A stretch of DNA of 64,000 nt. It comes from Rhodobacter sp. GTDB lineage: Bacteria; Pseudomonadota; Alphaproteobacteria; Rhodobacterales; Rhodobacteraceae. Position 1 is the first letter of the stretch. Each line of letters opens with the position of its first letter. Under the pieces are notes generated by a model. The model had not been told where the DNA came from and made no database searches. It was given only the letters and a program-made list of their open reading frames with translations. Positions 35,543 to 44,688 of this stretch are shown in pieces. The stretch spans positions 1 through 64,000 of the forward strand of contig JAIXXB010000024.1 in the NCBI GenBank assembly GCA_027490955.1, given 5' to 3'. The position numbers and the translations under genes are program-made.

Positions 35543-37762
35543 ATGAGCACGGAAAACACCCCTTTCGGCGAAAATGCGACCTATTCCGACATGGTGGATT
35601 TGCGCGGGGTTTTGCTTTTGCTGCGCAGGCAAATCCGTTTGATTGCGCTGACCGCCGCTGTGATCTTGGGGCTGGCGCTGACATATCTTATCACCGCCAC
35701 GCCGATGTATACAGCCCGCACCCTGCTGATGGTTGATCCGTCACAGCGCAACTTGCTGGAATCCGACCAGTTTAGTGGCGCAAATTCACAGGTGGATAAT
35801 GCCAAAATAGACAGCGAGGTGGAAATCCTGCGCTCTCCCTCTACGGCGATGGCTGTGATTGAAGCGGCGAATTTGGCAAAAGATCCTGAGTTTGGGCCAA
35901 GCGTTGGTTTTTTGACGCGCATGAGAATAGCGCTGGGTTTGCAAAGCGATGCCCCGCCCACGCAAGATGCCATTTTACAGGGCATGATCCAAAGGCTGAA
36001 CGATGCAGTGGTCGTGCGCCGCATGGGCCTGACCTATCTGATTTCGGTGGATGTCACCTCGGCTGATCCGCAAAGCGCCGCAAAAATCGCCAATGTTGTC
36101 GCGCAATCTTACATCCGTAACCAAGTGCAAGGCAAAATCGCCGCTTCGCTTTCGGCACGCGATGTGTTGCAGGCCCAAGCCGACGCTGGCCGCGATGCTG
36201 TGGCCGCATCGGATGCGGCACTGGATCGGTTCATCGAGGACAATCTTGCCACCCTAGAGGAAGATGCTGGCAACCCGCGCATCGCCGAATTGCGCGCCTC
36301 GCTAGAAGCGCAGCGCGAGCAACTTTTGTCGCAAGAAATGGCACTGACAACCGCGACCTCTGGCCTGCAAGATCGCAACTTTGCCGCTTTGGCAAGCAGC
36401 CTTGCAGATGAGGCGCTGCAAGAACTGCTGGCCCAACGCGAAGCCATCGCAGCCCAATTGCAAGAGGTTGCCGAAAGCGATCAAACTGCGCTGGATTTGC
36501 AGCAGGAATTGGCGCAATTGGACGGGGCCATCACCGATAGCGCAACGGCCGCTATCGCCACGCTGCGCAGCAATGTCAGCACAGAAAACGCAAGGCTGAC
36601 CGACCTGCGCGCCGAATTGCGCACCACCTTGCTGCAAAGCGATTTATCCTCGGACGCGCTGGCGCAGATTTTTGAATTGCAGCAGGCCGCCTCTATCGCA
36701 CGCAGCCAATATCAGAATGTGCTTGCGCGTTTGTCTGAAATTGAAAACCAAGCCGCCGTGCAAGTGGCGCAAAGCCGTGTGGTATCTGAAGCCTTGCCAC
36801 CATCGGTCAAAAGCGCGCCAAATACGCGCCTGATCCTAGCCTTGTCTTTGGTATTGGGTATCGGCTTGGGTATCGGACTTGCGTTTTTGAACGAATATTA
36901 CATCGGTGGGGTCGTCAGCCCCGCACAGTTAGAGCAGTTGACAGGGCTTCGGGTGGCCACAGTTGTACCCAAAGTGCCCGATGCGGTCAGCGCGCAAAAG
37001 AATGTTGCCAGCACCATCGTGAACGAGCCTCTTTCAGTTTATTCGGAATCGGTGCGGCGGTTGCGTGCCGTCTTAGACCAAGATTTGCGCCAGAAATGGC
37101 GCGAACGCAAAAGCCCCATAGATGATACGCGCAGCAATATCGGCAAACCTCTGCGCCATGGCTCGGTCATCATGGTGACATCCTCGGTGCCAGCGGAAGG
37201 GAAATCGACCTTGTCGCTGTCACTCGCCCGCGTTTATGCAATGTCCAATCTTAGGGTTGTGATTGTAGATGCCGACCTGCGCAAGCCATCGATCGCAGAG
37301 CAATTGAATATCGAACCTCAAATCGGTCTTTTGGATTTCTTGACCAACCCAGGTGAAGAAGAGGTGGCAACAAAGTTCAGCATCGCCGCTGATCCTTTGA
37401 CAAAACTGCACTGCGTTCTTGGCACAGGCCGCGCAAAAGTGCCGACAGATCAATTGATCAGTTCGCCCAGTTTCGGATCATTGTTGGAAAAACTGCGGTT
37501 AAATTACGACATCATCATCGTCGACACATCGCCCCTGTTACCCGTTGTTGACGCACGCTATGTCGCCCACCATGCCGAAGCCATCGTTATGCCCGTCAGA
37601 TGGGCTGCAACCAGCCAAGGCGATTTGCGGGCGGCTTTGTCGGTGCTTCGGCCTGCATTAGCCCCGCATGTCGACATTCATCTGGTGCTGAACCAAAACG
37701 AACAATCTGCAAGCGGTTATGGCTACAGCTATCGCTATGGCAGCTATTATGGAGAGGCATAA
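35543..37762 (+). CDS. Wzc-type polysaccharide co-polymerase and bacterial tyrosine autokinase
   Basis: This 739-residue protein has an N-terminal Wzz-type domain with a membrane helix around 36-55, a long periplasmic coiled-coil (about 190-420, rich in Gln, Ala, Leu), a second helix near 430-450, and a cytoplasmic BY-kinase domain with Walker A SSVPAEGKST (about 547-556), Walker A' VVIVDADLRKPS and Walker B IIIVDTSPLL. The tail SGYGYSYRYGSYYGEA is a tyrosine cluster for autophosphorylation. It controls chain length and export together with the polymerase. The ATG at 35543 has an AAGGA site. No Wza-type outer-membrane exporter is encoded in this window. Confidence 0.94.
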   Translation: MSTENTPFGENATYSDMVDLRGVLLLLRRQIRLIALTAAVILGLALTYLITATPMYTARTLLMVDPSQRNLLESDQFSGANSQVDNAKIDSEVEILRSPSTAMAVIEAANLAKDPEFGPSVGFLTRMRIALGLQSDAPPTQDAILQGMIQRLNDAVVVRRMGLTYLISVDVTSADPQSAAKIANVVAQSYIRNQVQGKIAASLSARDVLQAQADAGRDAVAASDAALDRFIEDNLATLEEDAGNPRIAELRASLEAQREQLLSQEMALTTATSGLQDRNFAALASSLADEALQELLAQREAIAAQLQEVAESDQTALDLQQELAQLDGAITDSATAAIATLRSNVSTENARLTDLRAELRTTLLQSDLSSDALAQIFELQQAASIARSQYQNVLARLSEIENQAAVQVAQSRVVSEALPPSVKSAPNTRLILALSLVLGIGLGIGLAFLNEYYIGGVVSPAQLEQLTGLRVATVVPKVPDAVSAQKNVASTIVNEPLSVYSESVRRLRAVLDQDLRQKWRERKSPIDDTRSNIGKPLRHGSVIMVTSSVPAEGKSTLSLSLARVYAMSNLRVVIVDADLRKPSIAEQLNIEPQIGLLDFLTNPGEEEVATKFSIAADPLTKLHCVLGTGRAKVPTDQLISSPSFGSLLEKLRLNYDIIIVDTSPLLPVVDARYVAHHAEAIVMPVRWAATSQGDLRAALSVLRPALAPHVDIHLVLNQNEQSASGYGYSYRYGSYYGEA

Positions 37763-37863
37763 GCGCATATTTTCAATGTTTGCAATGGCTTGCAACGTGG
37801 TATTTCTGCACGCCGAAAAGCCTACGTCAGCACGCTTGCACCACCGTAGTGGACATAGTCAAA

Positions 37864-37896
37864 CAAAAAACCCGCGCCAGTTTGCGCGGGTTTTTG
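37864..37896. terminator. bidirectional terminator after the wzc-like gene
   Basis: CCCGCGC (37871-37877) pairs with GCGCGGG (37884-37890) around a 6-base loop, with A6 before and T5 after. It is able to stop the Wzc transcript on the plus strand and the convergent small exported-protein gene on the minus strand. Confidence 0.85.
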
Positions 37897-37912
37897 ATTT
37901 CAATTCATAAAC

Positions 37913-38335
37913 TTAGTTTTGGCTTGGCAGCAGCGCAGTGATATTTGCGCCGTTACCGCTTTCCAAAGCATCCACAATTTCCGCCAGCGCCAACGCGAGT
38001 GGCGAGCCTGCGGGTGCCGCGTCCAAAACCACCTGCAAAGCAGTGGCAATTTGCGCCTGAACAGCGGGTGGCAGCGCCGCACCAATTTCGGTCAAGGCCG
38101 ATGCCAAATCGCCCAGCGCGCCGTCCAGCGCAGCACCTGAAATGCCCGCTTCTGCAAGGGCGGCAAGCGCCGCCTCGACTGCGGCGGCGCAATCTGCTGG
38201 CGTGGCCGCGCAAATCGCTGCCGCGGCTTCAATCTGCGCATCAATCGTTGCTTGCTCTTCGGCGGTTTGGGCATGGGCGATACCAAATGCGCCAAAAGCC
38301 ACACCCGACGCCAAAAGAAGGATTTTCACATTCAT
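37913..38335 (-). CDS. small exported alanine-rich protein, unknown
   Basis: This 140-residue protein has a clear signal peptide (MNVKILLLASGVAFGAFGIAHA, cleavage after about 22). The mature part is very rich in Ala, Leu and Glu and should be alpha-helical. Two cysteines, in AAICAATPADCAAAV, are 8 residues apart and could form a disulphide after export. No family is recognised. It stands alone between terminators in the exopolysaccharide locus and has a copy of the recurrent palindrome (38443-38458) 108 bases upstream, so it may be co-regulated with polysaccharide genes. A role in biofilm matrix or envelope is only a guess. Confidence 0.75.
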   Translation of the reverse strand: MNVKILLLASGVAFGAFGIAHAQTAEEQATIDAQIEAAAAICAATPADCAAAVEAALAALAEAGISGAALDGALGDLASALTEIGAALPPAVQAQIATALQVVLDAAPAGSPLALALAEIVDALESGNGANITALLPSQN

Positions 38336-38821
38336 ACAAGGGCCCTTTCAAGCTTAAGGCGACCAAAACACCATTATCTCATCTTTAACTAGCAACCTCG
38401 GCGCTGTGGGGCAAGGCGGCATTTGGTTTTGCCTGCCAAAAATGGGGGGAAATCCCCATAAAAAATTGGGCGTTTTCCATGTTTTGCTGCGTTTTGCATC
38501 ACCGCAAACTGGCGGTTTGGCCAAAACCCCAGCCGCACCACTTACACGCAACTTTTAAGAGAATCACTTCAGCGCGGATATCCCCATTTGTTTCCCACCA
38601 CATTTTGGCCAAAGGTGCATGTATCTTTGCACAGACAGTCCAGTGCGCCTTGCATTTGCATGGGGCAATCTGCCTGCCCACAAGCCCGATTTCTTGGGCT
38701 AATCCGTTAAAATTTTACGAAATTTTTACCTTTAAGTCATCTTTCTGGCGCAATTGCGGCCAAAATTGGGCGGCACGCACTGGGACAACTCGACCGTGAA
38801 GGCCAGCGGTGGGGTGCCCAA
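38336..38821. other. 486-base divergent intergenic region
   Basis: This stretch separates the two small exported-protein genes. No frame in it looks coding. It contains the palindrome at 38443-38458, a weak AGCCC/GGGCT hairpin near 38682-38698 and an AT-rich run (38706-38740) that could hold the promoter of the plus-strand gene. Confidence 0.5.
38443..38458. promoter_or_regulatory. recurrent G/C-armed palindrome, copy 3
   Basis: TGGGGGGAAATCCCCA has perfect TGGGG/CCCCA arms around a 6-base centre. It lies 108 bases before the minus-strand exported-protein start (38335) and 364 bases before the plus-strand gene at 38822. Confidence 0.55.
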
Positions 38822-39262
38822 ATGCAAAAATTGTCAAAACTCTCGGCCCTTTTGGCCGTGGCCCTGTGCGCAGCATTGGTGCTGCCCTTGGCCACACATG
38901 CGCAATCTGTGCGCACCATTCGCAATGACGCGGGCGGCGTGGTGAATGATTATATCATCCGCGCGAATCTTGCTGTTCTGCGGGGTGATCGTTTGCGCAT
39001 TGATGGGTGGTGTGCCAGTGCCTGCACCGCTTACTTGGGTAATCCAAATACCTGCGTCACGCCAAGCGCGCGGTTTGGCTTTCATGGGCCATCAGGCGGA
39101 TCGCCCGCGGAAAATCGCCGCGCCGCCCAAACGCTTGCCCGCCACTTACCTGCTGTTTTGCGCGACTGGTATTTGACCAAGGCCGCACCATTGCAAGGCG
39201 ATGCGCATATCGCGATTTCTGGTAAAGAATTGGTGCGTATTGGCGCTGCGCATTGGTGCTAA
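38822..39262 (+). CDS. exported ClpP/crotonase-like protein, unknown
   Basis: This 146-residue protein has a signal peptide (about 1-28, LVLPLATHAQS). The mature sequence contains LRIDGWCASACTAYLGNPNTC...RFGFHGPSGG, a pattern I recall from periplasmic proteins related to the ClpP fold, in which the SAC serine and the FGFH histidine resemble a catalytic pair. Cysteines in WCASAC, TC and the terminal HWC could form disulphides. The product is short and ends right at a cysteine. It lies between two unrelated units of the exopolysaccharide locus; the actual substrate is unknown. Confidence 0.72.
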   Translation: MQKLSKLSALLAVALCAALVLPLATHAQSVRTIRNDAGGVVNDYIIRANLAVLRGDRLRIDGWCASACTAYLGNPNTCVTPSARFGFHGPSGGSPAENRRAAQTLARHLPAVLRDWYLTKAAPLQGDAHIAISGKELVRIGAAHWC

Positions 39263-39344
39263 GCCTACCTTTCGCCATCGGGGGTTGATCCCGCCCAAAA
39301 ATGCGCCGCTGCCCCAATACGCCGCCCCGCCAAAGGCCTTTGCT

Positions 39345-39359
39345 TGGGGATTTTCCCCA
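39345..39359. promoter_or_regulatory. recurrent G/C-armed palindrome, copy 4 (upstream of manB)
   Basis: TGGGGATTTTCCCCA is a perfect palindrome with one unpaired central base, 87 bases before the phosphomannomutase start at 39447. It is one base shorter than the other copies. Like copies 2 and 3 it is followed by ATA on the plus strand. Confidence 0.55.
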
Positions 39360-39446
39360 TAGGGTTGAAAAGGACTTTGCAACCTTACAACTTTGTGGTT
39401 GGTGTCAGACAAGGCAATGTGGTCGTTTGCGTGGTGGTCTGACAAG

Positions 39447-40874
39447 ATGTCTGTAGCTTTTGGCACCTCAGGGTTGCGCGGCTTGGTCACCGCGCTGACG
39501 GATGATGTGGTCAGCAAATATACTCATGCCTTTATATCTGCCTGCGATGTGACATCAGACCTGTATCTTGGGCGCGATTTGCGCGCATCTTCGCCGCATA
39601 TCGCGCAAATGGTCAGCGCCTGTGCCCGCAAGCGCGGCATCAACGTGACCGATTGCGGCGCAGTAAGCACCCCTGCGCTGGCCCTTGCGGCGATGAATGC
39701 GGGCGCGGCGGCTGTGATGGTGACAGGCAGCCATATTCCCGATGATCGAAATGGGCTGAAATTTTATCTGCCCAAGGGCGAGATTTCCAAGGCTGATGAG
39801 GCTGCAATCACGCAAGCGCTTGCGCTTCCGCCGCCAGTCTTCGCGAAAGCCGCAGGCGCTGTGCTGCAGGCACCAGATGCGATGGGGCAGTATATCGCGC
39901 GTTATGCGGCCTTTTTCGGCCCGCAGGCCTTGCGCGGCCTGAAATTGGGCGTTTACCAACATTCCAGCGTGGCACGTGATGCGCTGCTGCACATGGTGCA
40001 GGGCTTGGGCGCGCAGGCCATTGCCCTTGGCCGTGCCGCGGGCTTTGTGCCCGTGGATACAGAATCTGTTGACGCATGCACAAGGGCGCAATTGGCGGCT
40101 TGGGCCGCTGATTTGGGTTTAGATGCCATTTTGTCCACCGATGGCGACGGCGACCGCCCTTTGCTGACCGATGCAGCAGGAGAGGTGATTGCTGGCGATA
40201 TTTTGGGCATTTTGACGGCCCGCAGTTTGGGTGCGCAGCATATTTGCGCGCCCGTCTCCTGCAATTCGATGATCGAAGAACTGGCCGAATTTACAAATGT
40301 TTCGCGCTGCAAAATCGGCTCTCCTTTTGTGATCGCGCAGATGTTTGCCGCCCGTGCGCAGCAGGCAGATACCAAAGTGGTGGGGTTCGAGGCGAATGGT
40401 GGTTTTCTGCTGGGCTTTGACGCAACGGGCCCGCATGGGCCGCTGCCCGCCTTAATGACGCGCGATGCGTTCTTGCCGCTGATCGCCCCCTTGGCCGCAG
40501 CCCGCGCCAACGGCCAAAGCCTGTGCGCCTTGCTAGACGATCTGCCCCCGCGCGTGACTGCGGCTGACCGCCTTTCACCCGTCAGCCCACCTGCGGCGGC
40601 CCAGTTTTTGGCTGCCCTAATCCGCAACGAGGCGGCACGCATGGCGCTGTTGGCACAGATGCACCTGCCCGCGCCAGTGCGCATGGATTTGACCGATGGT
40701 CTGCGCATGACATTTTCGCAGGGGCGCGTGCTGCATCTGCGCCCTTCGGGCAATGCGCCCGAATTTCGCATTTACACCGAAGCGGGCAGCGCGGCCGCCG
40801 CCAATGCCCTGCTGCATGCGGCCCTATCGGCGGCTGGCGCGGCGCTGCGCGCGGCTGGGGGGCAAGCGGCATGA
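39447..40874 (+). CDS. manB: phosphomannomutase
   Basis: This 475-residue alpha-D-phosphohexomutase interconverts mannose 6-phosphate and mannose 1-phosphate. The N-terminal FGTSGLRG, the phosphoserine loop VMVTGSHIPDDRNGLKFY (serine around 94), the metal loop STDGDGDRPLL (around 230-237), the sugar loop GFEANGGFLLG and the C-terminal phosphate site RPSGNAPEFRIY are all present. The start at MSVAFG fits the family. It is the first gene of a tightly overlapping unit manB-manC-GT-gmd-fcl-wzx-wzy and has palindrome copy 4 upstream, making it a likely regulated promoter. Confidence 0.94.
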   Translation: MSVAFGTSGLRGLVTALTDDVVSKYTHAFISACDVTSDLYLGRDLRASSPHIAQMVSACARKRGINVTDCGAVSTPALALAAMNAGAAAVMVTGSHIPDDRNGLKFYLPKGEISKADEAAITQALALPPPVFAKAAGAVLQAPDAMGQYIARYAAFFGPQALRGLKLGVYQHSSVARDALLHMVQGLGAQAIALGRAAGFVPVDTESVDACTRAQLAAWAADLGLDAILSTDGDGDRPLLTDAAGEVIAGDILGILTARSLGAQHICAPVSCNSMIEELAEFTNVSRCKIGSPFVIAQMFAARAQQADTKVVGFEANGGFLLGFDATGPHGPLPALMTRDAFLPLIAPLAAARANGQSLCALLDDLPPRVTAADRLSPVSPPAAAQFLAALIRNEAARMALLAQMHLPAPVRMDLTDGLRMTFSQGRVLHLRPSGNAPEFRIYTEAGSAAAANALLHAALSAAGAALRAAGGQAA

Positions 40875-42304
40875 TCTATCCCGTCATCCTATGCGGAGGG
40901 TCTGGAACGCGGCTTTGGCCGCTGTCGCGCAAAAGCTACCCCAAGCAATTCGCGCCATTGCTGGGAAAAGAAACCCTGTTCCAATCGTCAGCGCGCCGCC
41001 TGTCAGGGCCAGAATTCGCCGCCCCCATCATTGTGACGGGCAGCGAGTTTCGGTTTATCGTCACGCAGCAATTGGCCGAAATCGGCATTACCCCCAGCGC
41101 CGTTTTGATCGAAGCCGAGGCGCGCAATACGGCCCCTGCGGTGCTGGCCGCAACTCTCTGGGCACTGGCGCAAGACCCAGACGCCGTGCTTTTGGTCGCC
41201 CCGTCTGACCATGCCATCCCTGATCGGGCCAGTTTTTGCGCCGCCATTCTGCGCGGCCTGCCCGCAGCGCAATCGGGGCAAATCGTGACTTTCGGCATTG
41301 CCCCCACGCGCGCCGAAACGGGCTATGGCTATTTAGAATTGGCGCAGCCTTTGGGGGCAGAAGATGGGGCCATTGCCCTGCGCCGCTTTGTGGAAAAGCC
41401 CGATTTGGACAAGGCCAAATCAATGCTATCTGCGGGAAATTTTCTATGGAACGCGGGAATTTTCCTTTTTCGCGCGGCTGAGATGCGCGCAGCCTTTGCC
41501 GCCTATGCGCCAGATGTGCTGCCCCCCGTCATGGCCGCGCTGGCCGATGCGAAAAGTGACTTTGGCTTTTTGCGCCTTGACCCCGATGCGTGGAACAAGG
41601 CCCCTGACATCTCGCTTGATTACGCGGTCATGGAACACGCCAGCACATTGGCGGCAGTGCCCTATCGTGGGGAATGGTCAGACCTTGGTGGGTGGGATTC
41701 GATTTGGGAGAAAGCCCCTGTTGATGCGCGCGGGGTCGCCACACAGGGCGCAGCAACGGCGATTGATTGCGATGACAGCCTGCTGCGGTCTGACAGCGAA
41801 GGCACGGAATTGGTAGGAATTGGCCTCAAGAACATCATCGCAGTGGCGATGAATGATGCTGTGCTGGTTGCCGACATGTCGCGCGCACAGGATGTCAAAC
41901 GCGCCGTGTCTGCATTGCGGGCCAAAGGCGCGGCGCAGGCCGATCATTTCCCCAAAGACCACCGCCCATGGGGCTGGTTTGAAAGCCTGTCCTTGGGCGA
42001 TCGGTTCCAAGTTAAACGCATTTACGTGCACCCAAAGGCCGCCCTGTCGCTGCAATCACACCACCACCGCGCCGAACATTGGATCGTGGTGCAAGGCACC
42101 GCCGAAGTCACCATCGGCGCGCATGTCCACTTGGTCAGCGAAAACCAGTCTGTCTATATCCCCTTGGGCGAAAAACACCGCCTCGCCAACCCAGGCAAAG
42201 TGGGGTTGCTGCTGATCGAAGTGCAAACGGGCAGTTATTTGGGCGAAGACGACATCATCCGCTATGAGGACGTCTACGCGCGCGGCCAAGGGGCAAAGGG
42301 ATGA
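40871..42304 (+). CDS. manC: mannose-1-phosphate guanylyltransferase / mannose-6-phosphate isomerase
   Basis: This 477-residue bifunctional enzyme has an N-terminal nucleotidyltransferase domain with LCGGSGTRLWPLSRKSYPKQF (8-28) and FVEKPD, and a C-terminal cupin isomerase domain (about 370-477) with HPKAALSLQSHHHRAEHW and GEKHRLANPG. It makes GDP-mannose from mannose 1-phosphate and can supply mannose 6-phosphate from fructose 6-phosphate. With manB, gmd and fcl it gives a complete route from fructose 6-phosphate to GDP-L-fucose. The start overlaps manB by four bases and the stop overlaps the next gene likewise. Confidence 0.95.
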   Translation: MIYPVILCGGSGTRLWPLSRKSYPKQFAPLLGKETLFQSSARRLSGPEFAAPIIVTGSEFRFIVTQQLAEIGITPSAVLIEAEARNTAPAVLAATLWALAQDPDAVLLVAPSDHAIPDRASFCAAILRGLPAAQSGQIVTFGIAPTRAETGYGYLELAQPLGAEDGAIALRRFVEKPDLDKAKSMLSAGNFLWNAGIFLFRAAEMRAAFAAYAPDVLPPVMAALADAKSDFGFLRLDPDAWNKAPDISLDYAVMEHASTLAAVPYRGEWSDLGGWDSIWEKAPVDARGVATQGAATAIDCDDSLLRSDSEGTELVGIGLKNIIAVAMNDAVLVADMSRAQDVKRAVSALRAKGAAQADHFPKDHRPWGWFESLSLGDRFQVKRIYVHPKAALSLQSHHHRAEHWIVVQGTAEVTIGAHVHLVSENQSVYIPLGEKHRLANPGKVGLLLIEVQTGSYLGEDDIIRYEDVYARGQGAKG

Positions 42305-43572
42305 AAATCTTGGTCCTTGGCATAAACTATGATCCCGAAATCATCTCGACCGCTGTCTATACCAGCGGGATGGTCGCGTTCCTGTCTCGGGCAGGACATC
42401 AGGTGCAGGTCATCACCGCCCTGCCCTACTACCCTGCATGGAAGATCATGCAAGGCTGGCCAAAGTTTTCATACCGCCGCAGAGCAACCCAAAGTGGGGC
42501 AAAGATTATTCACTGCCCGCTATATGTTCCAAAACAACCCAGCGGGCTAAAGCGGATTTTGCACCATGTCTCCTTTGCCTGCGCGGCGCTGCCCGTGGCC
42601 ATGTGGCGGGCTGCTGTGTTTCGCCCTGATCTGGTGTTTGTTGTTGCGCCGTCCTTGTTATCGGCACCTGTCGCACGGATGTCCGCCTTGATCGCAGGGG
42701 CAAAAACTTGGCTTCACATCCAAGATTTTGAAGTGGAAGCCGCCTTTGCCACAGGTCTTTTGAAAAGCGGCAGTTTTTTGGGGCGGCTGGCACAGCGCTT
42801 TGAACGCTGGCAACTGGCGCGGTTTGACAAGGTCAGCACGATTTCCCCACAGATGGTCGCAAAACTGTCTGAAAAAGGCGTGGCCATTCAGCGCATATAC
42901 CAATTTCGCAATTGGGCGAATATTGACCGAATCTCGCCGCTGACGCGCCCCTCGCCCTTGAAGGCGGAACTGGGGATCACAACCGATTTCGTGGTGCTGT
43001 ATTCTGGGAATCTCGCCAACAAACAAGGGCTTGAGATTATTCCCGCAATCGCAGCGCATCTGGCACATCGCGATGATATCACCTTTGCGATTTGCGGCGA
43101 TGGGCCGATGAAGGAAACACTGACGACGTTGTCCAAACCGCATCCATCAATCAGGTTTTTTCCGCTGCAACCCCTTGAAAACCTAAATGATCTGTTGGGC
43201 ATAGCAGATATTCACCTGCTGCCGCAAATTGCAGATGCCGCAGACCTTGTTCTGCCTTCAAAGCTGACAAATATGCTGGCCTCTGGCAGGCCCATTTTGG
43301 CCACGGCACAACAGGGCACTGCGCTGGCAGGCGAAATTGGCGATGCGGGGATAATCGTCGCCCCTGGCGATGCGCTGGCGGCAGCACAGGCGATAGAGGC
43401 GCTGCTGGCCGACACCAATCTGGCAAAGATCATGGGCCAAAATGCACGCGCGCGCGCAGTGGTGCATTGGGACAGCACCGCAATCTTGGCGCGGTTTGAG
43501 GCCGAGATCTGCCAACTTGTGCCGCAACCGCGCCAAGCACCGGCAATCGCGATTGAAAAAGGTAATTCATGA
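42301..43572 (+). CDS. GT4 glycosyltransferase (WcaI-like)
   Basis: This 423-residue GT-B fold enzyme opens [24 protein letters not shown] and continues [11 protein letters not shown], both characteristic of the colanic-acid transferase WcaI. The donor half shows [14 protein letters not shown] and [18 protein letters not shown] with the acidic residues of family GT4 displaced. It is probably a fucosyl or hexosyl transferase for the repeat unit. It overlaps manC and gmd by four bases each. Donor and acceptor cannot be assigned from sequence. Confidence 0.87.
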   Translation: MKILVLGINYDPEIISTAVYTSGMVAFLSRAGHQVQVITALPYYPAWKIMQGWPKFSYRRRATQSGAKIIHCPLYVPKQPSGLKRILHHVSFACAALPVAMWRAAVFRPDLVFVVAPSLLSAPVARMSALIAGAKTWLHIQDFEVEAAFATGLLKSGSFLGRLAQRFERWQLARFDKVSTISPQMVAKLSEKGVAIQRIYQFRNWANIDRISPLTRPSPLKAELGITTDFVVLYSGNLANKQGLEIIPAIAAHLAHRDDITFAICGDGPMKETLTTLSKPHPSIRFFPLQPLENLNDLLGIADIHLLPQIADAADLVLPSKLTNMLASGRPILATAQQGTALAGEIGDAGIIVAPGDALAAAQAIEALLADTNLAKIMGQNARARAVVHWDSTAILARFEAEICQLVPQPRQAPAIAIEKGNS

Positions 43573-44687
43573 AAAGGGCTTTGATCACTGGCGTTACGGG
43601 GCAAGACGGGTCTTATTTGGCCGAGTTTTTGTTGGCCAAAGGCTATGAAGTGCATGGAATCAAGCGCCGTGCTTCGCTTTTTAATACCCAGCGGATAGAT
43701 CATATTTATGAGGATCCTCACACCGACAACGCCCGCTTTAAACTGCACTATGGTGATTTGACTGATTCTTCTAATTTAACGCGGCTTTTGCGCGATATTG
43801 AACCAGACGAGGTTTATAACCTTGGCGCGCAAAGCCACGTGGCGGTATCCTTTGAATCACCTGAATATACGGCGAATGTGGATGCAATTGGAACATTGCG
43901 TCTGCTCGAAGCCATACGTTTTCTGGGGCTTGAACAAAAGACACGGTTTTACCAAGCCTCTACTTCTGAACTGTATGGTTTGGTGCAAGAAACGCCGCAG
44001 CGCGAAACGACACCCTTTTACCCGCGCAGCCCATATGGCGTGGCAAAACTATATGCCTATTGGATTGCGGTAAACTACCGCGAAAGCTATGGCATTTACG
44101 CCTGCAATGGAATCTTGTTCAACCATGAAAGCCCAAGGCGGGGCGAAACATTTGTCACCCGCAAAATTACAAGGGGCCTTGCCAATATCGCGCTAGGTTT
44201 GGAAAAATGCCTATACATGGGCAATATCGACAGCCTGCGCGATTGGGGCCATGCGAGAGATTATGTTCGCATGCAATGGATGATGTTGCAACAAGATCAG
44301 CCAGAAGATTATGTCATTGCAACAGGCAAACAATACTCAGTGCGTGATTTTATTCAGTGGTCAGCGCGCGAACTTGGGCTAACAATTGAATTCAGCGGTA
44401 AAGGCTTGGGTGAAATTGCCAAGGTTTCGGCAATTACAGGCAATTTCGCCCCAGCGCTGAAAGTTGGCGATGTCATCATGCGGATCGATCCGCGCTATTT
44501 CCGCCCCGCCGAAGTGGACACGCTGCTGGGCGATCCCACCAAGGCGCGCGAAAAACTGGGCTGGGTGCCCGTGATTACCGCGCAAGACATGTGCGCCGAA
44601 ATGGTGGCCGAAGACTACAAATCAGCCCGCCGCATGAAGTTGCTCAAAGAACATGGGCTGGATGTGCCTGTGAGTTTGGAGGGATAG
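43569..44687 (+). CDS. gmd: GDP-mannose 4,6-dehydratase
   Basis: This 372-residue extended SDR enzyme converts GDP-mannose to GDP-4-keto-6-deoxymannose. The NADP fold [45 protein letters not shown], the catalytic STSELYG and the YxxxK pair in [14 protein letters not shown] are intact, and [17 protein letters not shown] is a family signature. It is followed one base later by fcl. The length is normal. Confidence 0.97.
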   Translation: MKRALITGVTGQDGSYLAEFLLAKGYEVHGIKRRASLFNTQRIDHIYEDPHTDNARFKLHYGDLTDSSNLTRLLRDIEPDEVYNLGAQSHVAVSFESPEYTANVDAIGTLRLLEAIRFLGLEQKTRFYQASTSELYGLVQETPQRETTPFYPRSPYGVAKLYAYWIAVNYRESYGIYACNGILFNHESPRRGETFVTRKITRGLANIALGLEKCLYMGNIDSLRDWGHARDYVRMQWMMLQQDQPEDYVIATGKQYSVRDFIQWSARELGLTIEFSGKGLGEIAKVSAITGNFAPALKVGDVIMRIDPRYFRPAEVDTLLGDPTKAREKLGWVPVITAQDMCAEMVAEDYKSARRMKLLKEHGLDVPVSLEG

Positions 44688-44688
44688 G

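Noticed and set aside
37780-37795. TTGCAATGGCTTGCAA, similar in layout to the operator at 56501
   Set aside because: It lacks the central CG of LacI operators and lies downstream of the wzc-like gene, just before a terminator, not in a promoter.
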